64,000 nucleotides of DNA from Streptomyces coeruleorubidus (GTDB taxonomy: Bacteria; Actinomycetota; Actinomycetes; Streptomycetales; Streptomycetaceae): contig NZ_CP023694.1 of assembly GCF_008705135.1 (NCBI RefSeq), positions 8,283,001 to 8,347,000 of the forward strand. Reading direction: 5' to 3'. The translations under genes and the position numbers were made by a program. The notes below the pieces were generated by a model. It saw only the letters and a program-made list of their open reading frames with translations. It was not told where the DNA came from and did no database searches. Positions 21,218-30,994 of the stretch are shown here, piece by piece. Each line of letters opens with the position of its first letter. Positions within the stretch are counted from its first letter, which is position 1.

Positions 21218-22810
21218 TCAGTCGCCGGCGCCCACGAGCATCCGCACCTCGAACTCCTCGTGTGCGGTGGCGTCCTCCGCCGGGCCCTTGTCCAGCACCG
21301 TGCCGAGCCAGCCCAGCAGGAAGCCCAGCGGGATGGAGACGATGCCGGGGTTCTGGAGCGGGAACCAGGCGAAGTCGGCCTCGGGGTAGAACGAGGCCGG
21401 GGCGGAGGAGACGACGGGGGAGAACACGGCGAGCAGGACGGAGCTGGCCAGACCGCCGTAGAGGCTGAGCAGCGCTCCCTTCGCCGTGAAGCGGCGCCAG
21501 AAGAGGGTGTAGATGATCGTCGGCAGGATCGCGGAGGCGGCGATGGCGAAGGCCAGGAACGCCAGCGTCGCCGTGTTCGCCCCCCAGGCGACGAGGGCCA
21601 GCAGGATGCCGAGGATGCCGATGACCGCCCCGGACAGCCGGGCGACGGTCAGCTCCTCCGTCTCGCTCGCCCGGCCCTTGCGGATCACCTCGCTGTACAG
21701 GTCGTGCGCGAGGGACGAGGCCGCGGCCAGGGTCAGGCCCACCGCCACGGCGAGCAGGGTCAGATACGCCAGGCAGGTCAGCAGCGCGGTGAGGACGCTG
21801 CCGCCCAGCTCGTGCGCGAGCAGCAGGACCGAGGCGTTGCCGGTGCGGTCCGTGCTCTCGATGGCGTCCCGGCCGAGGAGCGCGGTGGCGCCGAGGCCGA
21901 GGATGCCGGCCCCGAAGCAGACCGCGCCGACCAGGCCGATGGCCCACACCACGGAGCGGCGCAGGACGCTGCTGCTGCGCGGGGCGAGCAGCCGCATCAG
22001 CACGTGCGGCAGGGCGGCGAGGCCGAGGACGATGGCCAGTTCGAGGCTGAGGAAGTCCAGCTTGTTGCTGACGGTGCCGCCGTAGCGCAGCCCGGGTTCG
22101 AGGAAGGTCAAGCCGGTTCCGCTGCGGTCGGCGGCCCTCTCGAGCAGCGCGTTGGGGTTCCAGTCGAAGTGGTACAGCACCCATCCCGCGGTGAACAGCA
22201 CGCCCGCGATCAGCATCACGGCCTTGATGATCTGGATGACCGTCGCCCCGGGCATGCCCCCGAGGGAGGCGTACAGGATCACGAAGGTACCGATCACGGC
22301 CACGCACAGGGTGCGGGTGGTGGCGCTCGGCGCGCCGGTGAACTGTGTCAGCAGGGCGACACTGCCGACGAGTTGGGCCACCAGGTAGAGGGTCGTGATG
22401 GCCAGGATGCAGACGGCCAGCGCCACGCGCACCGGCCGCTGCTGCCGGGGCAGGCGCAGCGCCACCGTGTCGCCCAGGGTGAACTTCCCGGTGCGTTGCA
22501 GGGGTTCGGCGATCAGCAGCAGCACCATCATCCAGGCGACGGTGGTGCCGCCGAGATACATCAGTCCGTCGTACCCGGTCAGGGCGACCAGTCCGGTGCT
22601 GCCCAGCAGGGTGGCGGCGGACAGGTAGTCGCCGCACATGGCGAGGCCGTTGCGCAACGGCGACATGGTGCGGTTGCCGAGGTAGAACTCGCTGATCTCG
22701 TCGCGCTGAGGCGCCGTCAGCAGTGCCGTGAACAGGGTGATCACGACCACGGTCAGGAACAGTACGAACGTCAGCTGGAGACTGCTGTCGTCGATGGCGG
22801 CGATCGTCAC
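21218..22810 (-). CDS. Sodium:solute symporter, acetate/monocarboxylate type
   Basis: This 530-residue integral membrane protein of the SSS family has about 13 helices. It carries the GNRTMSPLRNGLAMCGDYLSAA segment and TGYDGLMYLGG, typical of the ActP/MctC acetate and pyruvate carriers. It imports a small carboxylate with sodium. The start is the GTG at 22810, which overlaps the stop of the DUF485 gene (GTGA); a second GTG three bases upstream is possible. DUF485-symporter pairs are a standard two-gene unit for acetate uptake. Confidence 0.9.
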   Translation of the reverse strand: MTIAAIDDSSLQLTFVLFLTVVVITLFTALLTAPQRDEISEFYLGNRTMSPLRNGLAMCGDYLSAATLLGSTGLVALTGYDGLMYLGGTTVAWMMVLLLIAEPLQRTGKFTLGDTVALRLPRQQRPVRVALAVCILAITTLYLVAQLVGSVALLTQFTGAPSATTRTLCVAVIGTFVILYASLGGMPGATVIQIIKAVMLIAGVLFTAGWVLYHFDWNPNALLERAADRSGTGLTFLEPGLRYGGTVSNKLDFLSLELAIVLGLAALPHVLMRLLAPRSSSVLRRSVVWAIGLVGAVCFGAGILGLGATALLGRDAIESTDRTGNASVLLLAHELGGSVLTALLTCLAYLTLLAVAVGLTLAAASSLAHDLYSEVIRKGRASETEELTVARLSGAVIGILGILLALVAWGANTATLAFLAFAIAASAILPTIIYTLFWRRFTAKGALLSLYGGLASSVLLAVFSPVVSSAPASFYPEADFAWFPLQNPGIVSIPLGFLLGWLGTVLDKGPAEDATAHEEFEVRMLVGAGD

Positions 22811-23253
22811 CACGTGCGGAACCCCTTCGCGCCGTGCTGGGCGGGCTGCCCGGCCCCTCGGGGCGGCGCCGACGGGCGGGTGCGGCGGTTCTCGTTCTCG
22901 TACTGCCGGGACCGCAGGCCGCGGGCGAGCGGATCGACCCGGGTGCGCATGTGCCGGACGTAGCACCACGCGGTCACACCCATGATGACGAACTGCCCGA
23001 GACCGAGGCTCAGTCCGATCGTGAGGTGGCCGAACAGCGGCTGGTTCATCACCGCGGGCACAAAACTCGACAACAGCACATACAGCAGGAATCCGCCGAC
23101 GGACAGGATCGTCGCCCGGGTGCCGAACCGGCGCTGCGCGCGACGCAGAGAGTGGAATTCGGGATGGTCGGATATGCGAGACGGCGGAGCGTGTTCGATG
23201 TGCGGAAGCGGGAATGTGGGAGTGTCATCCCGTCGCGGTGGAAATTCGGGCAC
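22807..23253 (-). CDS. DUF485 membrane protein, partner of symporter
   Basis: This 148-residue protein has two membrane helices (about residues 50-72 and 82-105) in a DUF485 domain with the family signature PEFHSLRRAQRRFG before the first helix. DUF485 genes (YjcH-like) nearly always precede SSS acetate symporters, and the stop here overlaps the symporter start. The GTG start is supported by GAAGAAGG upstream. Its exact role is unknown; assembly or modulation of the carrier is presumed. Confidence 0.85.
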   Translation of the reverse strand: MPEFPPRRDDTPTFPLPHIEHAPPSRISDHPEFHSLRRAQRRFGTRATILSVGGFLLYVLLSSFVPAVMNQPLFGHLTIGLSLGLGQFVIMGVTAWCYVRHMRTRVDPLARGLRSRQYENENRRTRPSAPPRGAGQPAQHGAKGFRTW

Positions 23254-23632
23254 AGGCGCACCTTCTTCGCTGCTACGTGCCCCGCACTCGACCCCTTCGA
23301 GTCAGTGGTCTCGTCCGGTTTTCGAGCAGGGTGGAGGGATGCCGGACGCACTGTGGGGGTGCGGGCTCTGTGGGGGTCTCGTGAAACCGAAAACTCGCTG
23401 TTCGGATTCACGCGGACGGCCTCGGGGTTCTGTGTGGAGATCCCCGATCAGCCCCGGCCACGGGTGGTGGCGAGGCTGAATGCGGAGTATGTCAGTGCGA
23501 CGCTTGAGCCATCAACTGTGCGGTTCAATTGACCTCAGAGCATGGCTGGTTCACGCCACGGTCGAAGGATTGGTGATAGTGGGACGGCCTGCGGGAAAGG
23601 GACGGCCGGCGGTCAGCGAATAGTACGGACCA
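23254..23632. other. Intergenic region, no gene seen
   Basis: These 379 bases between the DUF485 gene and the pectate lyase 3' end have lower GC than the neighbours. I see no codon bias or ribosome site supporting a gene. The promoter for the DUF485-symporter unit must lie near 23260-23330. Confidence 0.4.
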
Positions 23633-24841
23633 TCAGAAGCGGGCGCCGACGGCGACGCCGGACCGGGGGACGAGGAACGCCGGCGCCTTCGGCAGCGAGC
23701 CGTCCGCCGCCCGGGGGCCGGTGAGCGGGCCCGGGTCGGTGCTCAGTACCGAGGCGGCGTCCCAGGTTCCGCCGAGGTTCCAGGAGTTTCCGTCGGTGAC
23801 GGTCCCGGACCCGACGGCCGCCGGGCGCTGGTCCGTGACGGACAGGTTGCCGGTGAGCCTGGCGGTTCCGGCCGGGACGTCGGCGTCGAAACCCGTACCG
23901 GCGTTGCCGTACGTGGAGTTGCGGCTCAGGGTGAGGGAGCCCGGGTTGCCGTTGTCGGTGAAGCCGTGCTTGGCGTTCTTGAACGAGACGCTGCCCCGGA
24001 CCGTGTGGGCCACGGCCGGGGCCGGGCTGCCCCCGCCGAGTTTGAAGCCGTTCCCGTCGCCCGCGAAGTCGGGGAAGTTCCAGCGGTTGAAGCCGTTGCC
24101 GTACGCGACCGTGTTCTCGATCGTGATCGGTGAGGTGAACTTCCAGGCGTCGAAGCCGTCGTCGACGTTGTTCCACAGCCGGGCGCCGCGCACCACGTTG
24201 CCCGAACCGCTGCCCTCCTTGATGGCCAGGCCGTCGGCGCTCTCGCCGTTCTTGCGGGGGTCGCGGTTGCCGTGACTGTCCAGGTTCAGGATCTGGTTGC
24301 CGCTGGAGGCGCCCTGGAGCTGGAAGCCGGACTCGTAGTTGTCGTGCGTGCTCAGGCGCGCGAAGACGTTGCTGTCGCAGCCGTCGCAGTACACGCCGTA
24401 CGGGCCGTTGACGATCTCCAGACCCGAGATCCGCCAGTGCGACGCCTCCATGTGGACCGCGCCGCGCTCGGCACGCGGGATGCTGCCGCCGACCGGGGTG
24501 TGGCTGGCGGGCAGTTTCTCCCCGTCGACGACCACGCGCTCGCCCTGGTGGGGGGAGAGGGTGATGGGCTGGGACGCGGTCCCCGAGGTGGTGATGGTGA
24601 TGTTGTCGCTGAGTGCGTACGTCCCGCCGCGCACGCTGATGGTGTCACCGGGCCGCGCCAGGTCCACCGCCCGCTGGATGGTCCTCAGCGGCCGGGCGAG
24701 CGTGCCGGGGGCGGAGTCGTCCCCGTTCGGCGCCACGACCAGCGTCGCGCCGGCGGCGGCCGCCGACCCGGCCGGCCCGGCCAGCGCCATGACCATCGCG
24801 GCCCCCGTCATCGCCACCGACCAGATCTTTGCGTTGCGCAT
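23633..24841 (-). CDS. Secreted right-handed beta-helix protein, PL9-like pectate lyase
   Basis: This 402-residue protein has a Sec signal peptide (about 1-29) and then a parallel beta-helix. The DUF1565-like start VAPNGDDSAPGTLARPLRTIQ is followed by coils including GLEIVNGPYGVYCDGCD and the stretch DDGFDAWKF...VAYGNGFN. The DDGFDAWKF motif, with its lysine, is characteristic of polysaccharide lyase family 9, which cleaves pectate by beta-elimination with a calcium-assisted lysine. It is monocistronic. The substrate could be another uronate polymer. Confidence 0.85.
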   Translation of the reverse strand: MRNAKIWSVAMTGAAMVMALAGPAGSAAAAGATLVVAPNGDDSAPGTLARPLRTIQRAVDLARPGDTISVRGGTYALSDNITITTSGTASQPITLSPHQGERVVVDGEKLPASHTPVGGSIPRAERGAVHMEASHWRISGLEIVNGPYGVYCDGCDSNVFARLSTHDNYESGFQLQGASSGNQILNLDSHGNRDPRKNGESADGLAIKEGSGSGNVVRGARLWNNVDDGFDAWKFTSPITIENTVAYGNGFNRWNFPDFAGDGNGFKLGGGSPAPAVAHTVRGSVSFKNAKHGFTDNGNPGSLTLSRNSTYGNAGTGFDADVPAGTARLTGNLSVTDQRPAAVGSGTVTDGNSWNLGGTWDAASVLSTDPGPLTGPRAADGSLPKAPAFLVPRSGVAVGARF

Positions 24842-25119
24842 ACGGCCTCCTGCCTGTGTCTGTGCCTATGCCTGTGTGGGTGTCGCAGAGCAGTGGCCGC
24901 CCGGGGGGTGAAGGTTGCCGGGGCCCGGTGGTGGAGTCGCCGTCGTGTGTCCCGGCGTTCTCGTGGTCTGGGGCGCGGTGGTGGACTGGCCGGCGCGTGC
25001 CTGAGCGTTCCTGCGGGCCGGGGCCCGTCAGTGGACTCGCCGCCACGCGCCCCCGGGGAGGGCGGCCGGCGTGCCCGGGGCAGACGACGGGAACCGCCGG
25101 ACGGCCTAGGGTGGGCAGC

Positions 25120-25614
25120 GTGAACGACGACCGCAGCAAGGCCCCGCTGGCCGTGTTCGACCTGGACAACACCCTCGCCGACACCGCGCACCGGCAGCGG
25201 TTCCTGGAGCGCAGGCCGCGGGACTGGGACGGCTTCTTCTCGGCGGCGCCGCAGGACCCGCCGCTCCCGGAGGGCATCGCGCTGGTCAAGGAGAGCGTGC
25301 GGGAGTGCGAGATCGTCTACCTCACCGGGCGGCCCGAGCGCTGCCGGCGCGACACGCTCGACTGGCTCGCCGCGCAGGAGCTGCCCGAGGGGCGGGTGTA
25401 CATGCGGCGCGACGCCGATCGCCGGCCCGCCCGGTTCACCAAGCTGGAGATCCTGCGGCGGCTCGCCCGCACGCGCGAGATCCGCGTCCTCGTGGACGAC
25501 GACGAACTGGTCTGCGAGGACGCCCGGCGCGCCGGCTTCACCGTCGTACGGGCCGACTGGGCGGCCAGGTCCGCCGAGCTGAAGGTGGCGCAGGAGCGGG
25601 AAGGGCGCACCTGA
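25120..25614 (+). CDS. HAD-superfamily phosphatase domain protein
   Basis: This 164-residue protein has HAD motif I as FDLDNTLADT, motif II as LTGRPE, a lysine in the FTKLEIL region and a terminal VDDDE as motif IV. It most resembles the polynucleotide kinase 3'-phosphatase-like and LNS2-type group of small HAD proteins. The nucleophile and acid/base aspartates are intact. The start is GTG at 25120. The substrate is unknown. An RlaP-like nucleotidyltransferase lies six kilobases upstream, too far to imply a joint role. Confidence 0.82.
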   Translation: MNDDRSKAPLAVFDLDNTLADTAHRQRFLERRPRDWDGFFSAAPQDPPLPEGIALVKESVRECEIVYLTGRPERCRRDTLDWLAAQELPEGRVYMRRDADRRPARFTKLEILRRLARTREIRVLVDDDELVCEDARRAGFTVVRADWAARSAELKVAQEREGRT

Positions 25615-25733
25615 GAGCACGAGTTGGCGGAGCGTTTACCTCCGGCGGGTATCTCCTTGCCCAGGAACCAGGAACCAGGCCGCCCCGGCGCACTCGTGCC
25701 CGGACAGCGGACAGTGGACATACGGGGGATGCC

Positions 25734-25979
25734 ATGAAGGGACGTCGTAGGGGCGCGCTCGCGGCAGCCGCGCTCGTCGGCGCCGTGCTGCTCACCGGCT
25801 GTGCGAAGCCCGACCGGAGCGAGATCGTCACCTGGACCGACGAACACGGCCGGGCCTGCACGGGCGTGGCGATCGTCGACTCGGAGGACGGCGACCGGGA
25901 GGTGAGCAGCATCGACTGCGACTACCCGCCCGAGGGCGAGCGGCCGGGCCGTTCCACCTCGGCGCCCCTGCCGGACTGA
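25734..25979 (+). CDS. Small lipoprotein, 81 residues
   Basis: This short protein has a lipoprotein signal with the lipobox LLTGC, followed by about 55 residues. Two cysteines (RACTG and IDCDY) could form a disulfide. The Arg-rich n-region suits Streptomyces export. It converges on the dodecin gene. No function is known. Confidence 0.72.
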   Translation: MKGRRRGALAAAALVGAVLLTGCAKPDRSEIVTWTDEHGRACTGVAIVDSEDGDREVSSIDCDYPPEGERPGRSTSAPLPD

Positions 25980-26010
25980 GCCGGCCGTTCGAAGGACGCC
26001 CGACTGCCGG

Positions 26011-26226
26011 CTACTCGGACTCCTCCAGCCGGAAGCCCACCTTGAGTCCCACCTGCCAGTGCGCGATCTGCCCGTCCTCGAGCTGGCCGCGCACCTGGGT
26101 CACCTCGAACCAGTCCAGGTTGCGCAGGGTCGCCGATGCCCGGCCGATGCCGTTGCGGATGGCCTGGTCGACGCCGTCGGGGGAGGTGCCGACGATCTCC
26201 GTGACCCGGTAGGTGTGGTTCGACAT
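26011..26226 (-). CDS. Dodecin, flavin-binding storage protein
   Basis: This 71-residue protein matches dodecin over its full length (YRVTEIVGTSPDGVDQAIRNG at the start, WFEVTQVRGQLEDG in the middle). Dodecins form hollow dodecamers that sequester FMN or coenzyme A. The tryptophan of LDWFEV, which stacks on the flavin, is present. It is a single-gene unit on the minus strand. Confidence 0.94.
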   Translation of the reverse strand: MSNHTYRVTEIVGTSPDGVDQAIRNGIGRASATLRNLDWFEVTQVRGQLEDGQIAHWQVGLKVGFRLEESE

Positions 26227-26341
26227 GCCGCTGCTCCTGATTCTGTGACGGATGTGCCGCGCGTCACTCCACCGTGCCCCAAACGGCGGCGAAGCGCGAG
26301 ACGTCGTCTCTCGCCCGCCGCCGTCCAGGGGGCCGGGGGTG

Positions 26342-27304
26342 TCAGCGGGCCATGCTCAGCGACAGTGCGAACCGGCCTGCCTCGTCCGTCCACCAGTGGG
26401 TCAGGTCCAGCCCCGCCGCGAACAGTTCCGCGCGCACACCCTCCTGCCGGAACTTCGCCGACACCTCGGTGCGCAGCTCCTCGCCCGCCGCGAAGTCGAC
26501 GGCGAGACCGAGCGCCGGCACCTTCACGGTCTGCGCCGTACGGGAGCGCAGCCGCATCTCGATCCACTCGTGCTCGGCGTCCCACACGGCCACGTGGTCG
26601 AACGCGGCGGGCTCGAAGTCGGCGCCGAGTTCGCGGTCGATCACGGTGAGCACGTTCTTGTTGAACGCGGCCGTCACCCCGGCCGCGTCGTCGTACGCCC
26701 GGACCAGCACCTCCTCGTCCTTGACCAGGTCCGTGCCCAGCAGCAGGGCGTCACCCGGCGCGAGCAGGGCCCGCACGGACGCCAGGAACGCGGCGCGCTC
26801 GGCGGGCAGCAGGTTGCCGATCGTGCCGCCGAGGAACGCCACCAGCCGGGGCCCCGGAGTGCCGGGCAGTGTCAGTTCCGCGGTGAAGTCGGCGATCAGC
26901 GCGTGCACGTCGAGCCCCGGCCGCTCGGCGGCGAGCGCCTGCCCGGCCTGGGTGAGGGCGCTCTCGCTGACGTCGACGGGGACGTAGGTGTGCAGCTCCG
27001 TCAGGGCGTCGAGCAGATGCCGCGTCTTCTCCGAGGAGCCGGAGCCGAGCTCGACCAGGGTGCGGGCCCGGGTCGCCGCGGCGATGTCGCCGGAACGGGC
27101 GAGGAGGATCTCCCGTTCGGCGCGCGTCGGGTAGTACTCGGGCAGCTCGGTGATCTTCTCGAAGAGGTCGCTGCCGTGCGCGTCGTAGAACCACTTCGGC
27201 GGCAGCGTCTTGGGACGGCCGGTCAGACCCCGGTGGACGTCGGCGCGCAGCGCGGCGTCCGTGGCGTCCTCGGGCAGTGTGCGGGTGAGACGGAACGGGC
27301 TCAC
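26342..27304 (-). CDS. egtD: L-histidine N-alpha-methyltransferase EgtD
   Basis: This 320-residue SAM methyltransferase makes hercynine (N,N,N-trimethylhistidine), the first step of ergothioneine synthesis. It has the family N-terminus ending TLPPKWFYDAHGSDLFEKIT, the SAM motif ELGSGSSEKTR and the FLGGTIGNL segment. It is the last gene of egtABCD; its GTG start overlaps the egtC stop. The order matches S. coelicolor SCO0910-0913. Confidence 0.96.
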   Translation of the reverse strand: MSPFRLTRTLPEDATDAALRADVHRGLTGRPKTLPPKWFYDAHGSDLFEKITELPEYYPTRAEREILLARSGDIAAATRARTLVELGSGSSEKTRHLLDALTELHTYVPVDVSESALTQAGQALAAERPGLDVHALIADFTAELTLPGTPGPRLVAFLGGTIGNLLPAERAAFLASVRALLAPGDALLLGTDLVKDEEVLVRAYDDAAGVTAAFNKNVLTVIDRELGADFEPAAFDHVAVWDAEHEWIEMRLRSRTAQTVKVPALGLAVDFAAGEELRTEVSAKFRQEGVRAELFAAGLDLTHWWTDEAGRFALSLSMAR

Positions 27305-28092
27305 GTACGGGGCTCCTCGGGGAGTGCGGGCACGAAGGCGTCGGTCGGCTCCTTGAGCGGCGTGAGCAGCACGTCCGTGCGGCTCGCCGCGAGCAGGGTG
27401 CGGTCGGGCACCTCCCGCCAGTGCGGATCGTCGTCGTAGGGCTCGGAGGCCACGACGGTGCCGCCGCCGGGCCGGGTGAGATACCAGAGGGTGTCGCCCC
27501 AGGCGGTGGCGGTGACGGTGTCGCCGTCGGTGAGCAGGAGGTTGAGCCGGGAACCGGGGGCCGCGGCGGCGACCTCCAGGACCGTGTCGGCCAGCGCCTG
27601 GCCCTGCTCGTCGCCGTTCCTCAGCCGGGCCAGGACCAGGGCCCACACGAGCGCCGAGTCGTTGCGGGCCTCCAGGGACAGCAAATCCTCCGGCGGCAGG
27701 CTGCGGGACACCGGCGCGAGCGAGCCGGGCCAGCCCTTGACCGCCCCGTTGTGGCTGAACAGCCAGGTCCCCGCGGCGAACGGCGCCGCCGCGGCCTCCG
27801 CGTCCGCGCCCGACAGCGTCGCGTCCCGCACCGCGGCGAGCAGCGCGGTGGACCGTACGACCCGGGCGAGATCGGCGAACGACAGGTCCGCCCAGATCGG
27901 CCCGGCCCGGCGGTAGCGGGCCGGCACCGGATCGCCCTCGGCGTACCAGCCGACGCCGAAGCCGTCGGCGTTGACCGTCCCGTACCGCTGCCGGCGGGGT
28001 GCCCAGGACTGCCGGTACAGGCTGTGCGGGGGTTCCACGAGGAGCCGGCCGAGCGGCTCGGCCGGTCCCACGTACGCCACATGACGGCACAT
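27301..28092 (-). CDS. egtC: Gamma-glutamyl hercynylcysteine S-oxide hydrolase EgtC
   Basis: This 263-residue class II glutamine amidotransferase-like hydrolase removes the glutamate from gamma-glutamyl-hercynylcysteine sulfoxide. The N-terminal nucleophile is Cys2 (MCRHVAYVG), exposed after Met removal. DGFGVGWY and FSHNGAVKGW are family motifs. It overlaps egtB and egtD by four bases each, so translation is coupled through the operon. Confidence 0.95.
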   Translation of the reverse strand: MCRHVAYVGPAEPLGRLLVEPPHSLYRQSWAPRRQRYGTVNADGFGVGWYAEGDPVPARYRRAGPIWADLSFADLARVVRSTALLAAVRDATLSGADAEAAAAPFAAGTWLFSHNGAVKGWPGSLAPVSRSLPPEDLLSLEARNDSALVWALVLARLRNGDEQGQALADTVLEVAAAAPGSRLNLLLTDGDTVTATAWGDTLWYLTRPGGGTVVASEPYDDDPHWREVPDRTLLAASRTDVLLTPLKEPTDAFVPALPEEPRT

Positions 28093-29429
28093 CAGACGTC
28101 CTCCGAGCGGGCCGTGCGGAACCCGGAGAAGATCTGCCGCCGGATCGGGTAGTCCCAGTTGCGGAACGTGCCCCGGCAGGCCACCGCGTCCACGGCGAAC
28201 GAACCGCCGCGCAGCACCTTGTGGTCGGACCCGAAGAAGACCTCCGAGTACTCCTTGTACGGGAACGCCCTGAACCCCGGATACGGCAGGAAGTCGCTCG
28301 CCGTCCACTCCCACACGTCACCGATCAACTGCCGTACGCCGAGCGGCGACTCGCCGGCCGGGTAGCTTCCGGCGGGCGCCGGACGCAGATGCCGCTGGCC
28401 GAGGTTGGCGTGCTCCGGGCCCGGGTCGGCGTCGCCCCACGGGTAGCGCATGGAGCGGTCGCCGGCCGGGTCGTACCGGGCCGCCTTCTCCCACTCGGCC
28501 TCCGTGGGCAGCCGGCGTCCCGCCCAGCGGGCGTAGGCGTCGGCCTCGTACCAGCACACGTGCAGCACCGGCTCGTCCGGCGGTACGACCTCGGTGACGC
28601 CGAAGCGCCGCCGCAGCCACTGCCTGCCGTCCCGCCGCCAGAACAGCGGGGCCGAGATGGAGTTCCGGCGGATGTGGGCCCAGCCGTCCGCCGTCCACCA
28701 GCGCGGGTCGTCGTAGCCGCCGTCCTCGATGAACGCCTGGTACGCGCCGTTCGTCACCGGTGTGGTGTCGATCCGGAAGGGCGCGACCTCGCGCCGGTGG
28801 GCGGGCCGTTCGTTGTCCAGGGCCCATGGCTCGTCCAAGGTGCCCATCGTGAAGGGGCCGCCGGGGACGAGGACTTCGGACGGGCCGGTGAACAGCGGCA
28901 CCGGCTCCGGGTCGGGAGCGGTCAGCGCCTGCGGCCCCCGGCGGAGCTGATGGGTGATCAGCATGGTCTCGTCGTGCTGCTGTTCGTGCTGCGCGATCAT
29001 CCCGAAGGCGAACCCGGCCTCCGTCAGCCGCGTCCCGTGGAACGCGGCCTTCTCCAGCACGTCCAGCGCGCGGCCCCGCACATCGGCCGCGTACGTGCGT
29101 GCCTCGGCGGGCGACAGCAGGGGCAGCTTCGGCCGCTCGGCCCGCGGGTGCTCGAAGGCGTCGTAGAGGCCGTCGATCTCGGGCCGTATCGCCTCGTGCC
29201 CGGCGACGGCCCGCAGCAGCCACTGCTCCTCCTGGTTGCCGATGTGCGCCAGGTCCCACACCAGCGGCGACATCAGCGGCGAGTGCTGCGCGGTCAGGTC
29301 GGGTTCCTCGACACAGCTCGTCAGCAAGGTGGTGCGGTCGCGGGCGACGACCAGCGAGGCGACCGCGCGCTCGCGGAGAACCTCCGGGTCGGCGGTATCG
29401 GCGTCGACAGCGGGGCTGGTGTCGGTCAT
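28092..29429 (-). CDS. egtB: Iron-dependent hercynine sulfoxide synthase EgtB
   Basis: This 445-residue non-heme iron enzyme joins hercynine and gamma-glutamylcysteine with O2. An N-terminal DinB_2 domain provides iron ligands H62 and the HX3HXE motif at 148-154. The C-terminal formylglycine-generating-enzyme-like domain runs from about residue 185 and includes GGPFTMGT, LPTEAEWEKAAR and GGSFAVD. The start ATG overlaps the egtA stop. Confidence 0.96.
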   Translation of the reverse strand: MTDTSPAVDADTADPEVLRERAVASLVVARDRTTLLTSCVEEPDLTAQHSPLMSPLVWDLAHIGNQEEQWLLRAVAGHEAIRPEIDGLYDAFEHPRAERPKLPLLSPAEARTYAADVRGRALDVLEKAAFHGTRLTEAGFAFGMIAQHEQQHDETMLITHQLRRGPQALTAPDPEPVPLFTGPSEVLVPGGPFTMGTLDEPWALDNERPAHRREVAPFRIDTTPVTNGAYQAFIEDGGYDDPRWWTADGWAHIRRNSISAPLFWRRDGRQWLRRRFGVTEVVPPDEPVLHVCWYEADAYARWAGRRLPTEAEWEKAARYDPAGDRSMRYPWGDADPGPEHANLGQRHLRPAPAGSYPAGESPLGVRQLIGDVWEWTASDFLPYPGFRAFPYKEYSEVFFGSDHKVLRGGSFAVDAVACRGTFRNWDYPIRRQIFSGFRTARSEDV

Positions 29430-30739
29430 GGGCGCAGGTCCTTCCCGTGGGCGCGACCGTCCGTGCCGCGCTGTCGGTCGAGCAGGTCGTCGGCGGGGCT
29501 GCGGCCCCGGACGACGTAGCGGTCCAGGTAGTCCGTGACGGCGTCCGTCACCTCGGGCGTGGCGCCGAGCCGGGGCAGGGCGTCCAGCGCGGCCGTGAAG
29601 CACGTGACGGCCACCTCGCGCAGCTCGGCGTCGGCCAGCCCGCTGCGGGCCGCGTCGAGCCACAGCGGGTTGTGCGGCGCGGGCAGCCCCAGCGTCCGCT
29701 CTGCCAGCGGTTTCACGGCCCGGTAGGCGGTCTCGGCGGTCTCCGGGTCGTCGAACAGCGCCGCCACCACGGCCAGCGGCACGATCCAGCCGTCGTCGCC
29801 GGGCTGCGCGTCGATCATGCGCAGTTCGAGGTGGCCGCGCGGCCTGACCGGCGGGAACAGCGTCGTGACGTGGTAGTCCAGATCCTCCCGCGTGGGCGGC
29901 CGGGGGACGCCCGTGCGGATCCACTCCCGGAAGGTGAGGCCCTCCGGGACGTCCCAGGGCGCGCCGTCGCGCCGTACGCACATCACGGGCGAGTCCAGCA
30001 CGTGCCGGGACCAGGCGCCGCGCGGGTCGGCGTCGAGCGGCGGTCCGCCGGCCCGGCCGGGGCCGATCCGGGTCCACACGAGCTGCCGGGTGGACAGCCA
30101 GCCGGTCGGCCGGTGACCGGCGAGCGGGGAGTTGGCGAACGCGGCCACCAGGACCGGCCCCAGATGGTGGGCCAGCCACCAGCGTCGCACGTGACCGAGG
30201 GGCCCCGGCTCCTCGTGTCCGGCGTCCACGCACACCTGCACGGAGGCCGAGGTGCACATCATGGCGCGGCCGGAGGGGCCGGTGCGGTCGAGGCAGGCCT
30301 CCATGGCGTCGTAGCGCGGTTCGCGCAGGAACCGGCGGGGTTCGTGCCAGGGATCCTGGCCGAGGCCGACCAGCGTGAGGCCGTTGCCGCGCAGGACCGC
30401 GCGGACGGCGTCGAGGTCGGCGGAGACGGTGGCGATGACGTCCGTCAGTGAGGCGGCGGGGGGCGAGCTCAGCTCCAGCTGGCCGCCGGGCTCCACGGTG
30501 AGCGCCGACCTCAGGGACAGGGGCCGCAGTGCGGCGTAGGCCGCGTCGAGCCGTTCGGGTGTGACGGGGAGCTGTGGTGCGCGCAGCTCGTGGACGAGCC
30601 ATTCCACCTCGACACCGAGGCGGCGCGGCGGGCCGGTCTTGAAGCAGATGCCGCGGACCAGGGCCTCGACCTCGGCTTCGGACAGGGCGGGGTGCGGCTC
30701 GGTACAGCCACCCGCCGGTGCGGTAGATGCATCGGACAT
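29426..30739 (-). CDS. egtA: Glutamate-cysteine ligase EgtA
   Basis: This 437-residue GCS2-type ligase makes gamma-glutamylcysteine for the EgtB reaction. GVEVEWLVHE gives the ATP/Mg-binding glutamates, EPGGQLELSSPP follows, and MMCTSASVQVCVD is the family core. It is the first gene of the operon; the ATG at 30739 has an AGGAGG site at ideal distance. No egtE-type lyase is in the window, as in other Streptomyces. Confidence 0.94.
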   Translation of the reverse strand: MSDASTAPAGGCTEPHPALSEAEVEALVRGICFKTGPPRRLGVEVEWLVHELRAPQLPVTPERLDAAYAALRPLSLRSALTVEPGGQLELSSPPAASLTDVIATVSADLDAVRAVLRGNGLTLVGLGQDPWHEPRRFLREPRYDAMEACLDRTGPSGRAMMCTSASVQVCVDAGHEEPGPLGHVRRWWLAHHLGPVLVAAFANSPLAGHRPTGWLSTRQLVWTRIGPGRAGGPPLDADPRGAWSRHVLDSPVMCVRRDGAPWDVPEGLTFREWIRTGVPRPPTREDLDYHVTTLFPPVRPRGHLELRMIDAQPGDDGWIVPLAVVAALFDDPETAETAYRAVKPLAERTLGLPAPHNPLWLDAARSGLADAELREVAVTCFTAALDALPRLGATPEVTDAVTDYLDRYVVRGRSPADDLLDRQRGTDGRAHGKDLRP

Positions 30740-30994
30740 GTCGGGATCCTCCTGAGATTCCACCATGCCACCGGTTCGGGCTCTTCGGCGGCCCGGGCCG
30801 GGATCACTCGTCCCACCCAAGTCGTTCGTCCCGCTCGGCACAAGGGGGCGAACCGGGGCGTTCCGGGGCGGTCATCCGGGGCGGCCGGACGTTTTCCGGC
30901 ACTTTCCCTGGTGTTCTCCGGTGGCGAAAACCCCGTTGCACCGTCCGGTGGGGGCCGTGGTGCTCCGGGGAGCGGGACGCCTTGGGGAAGGCCT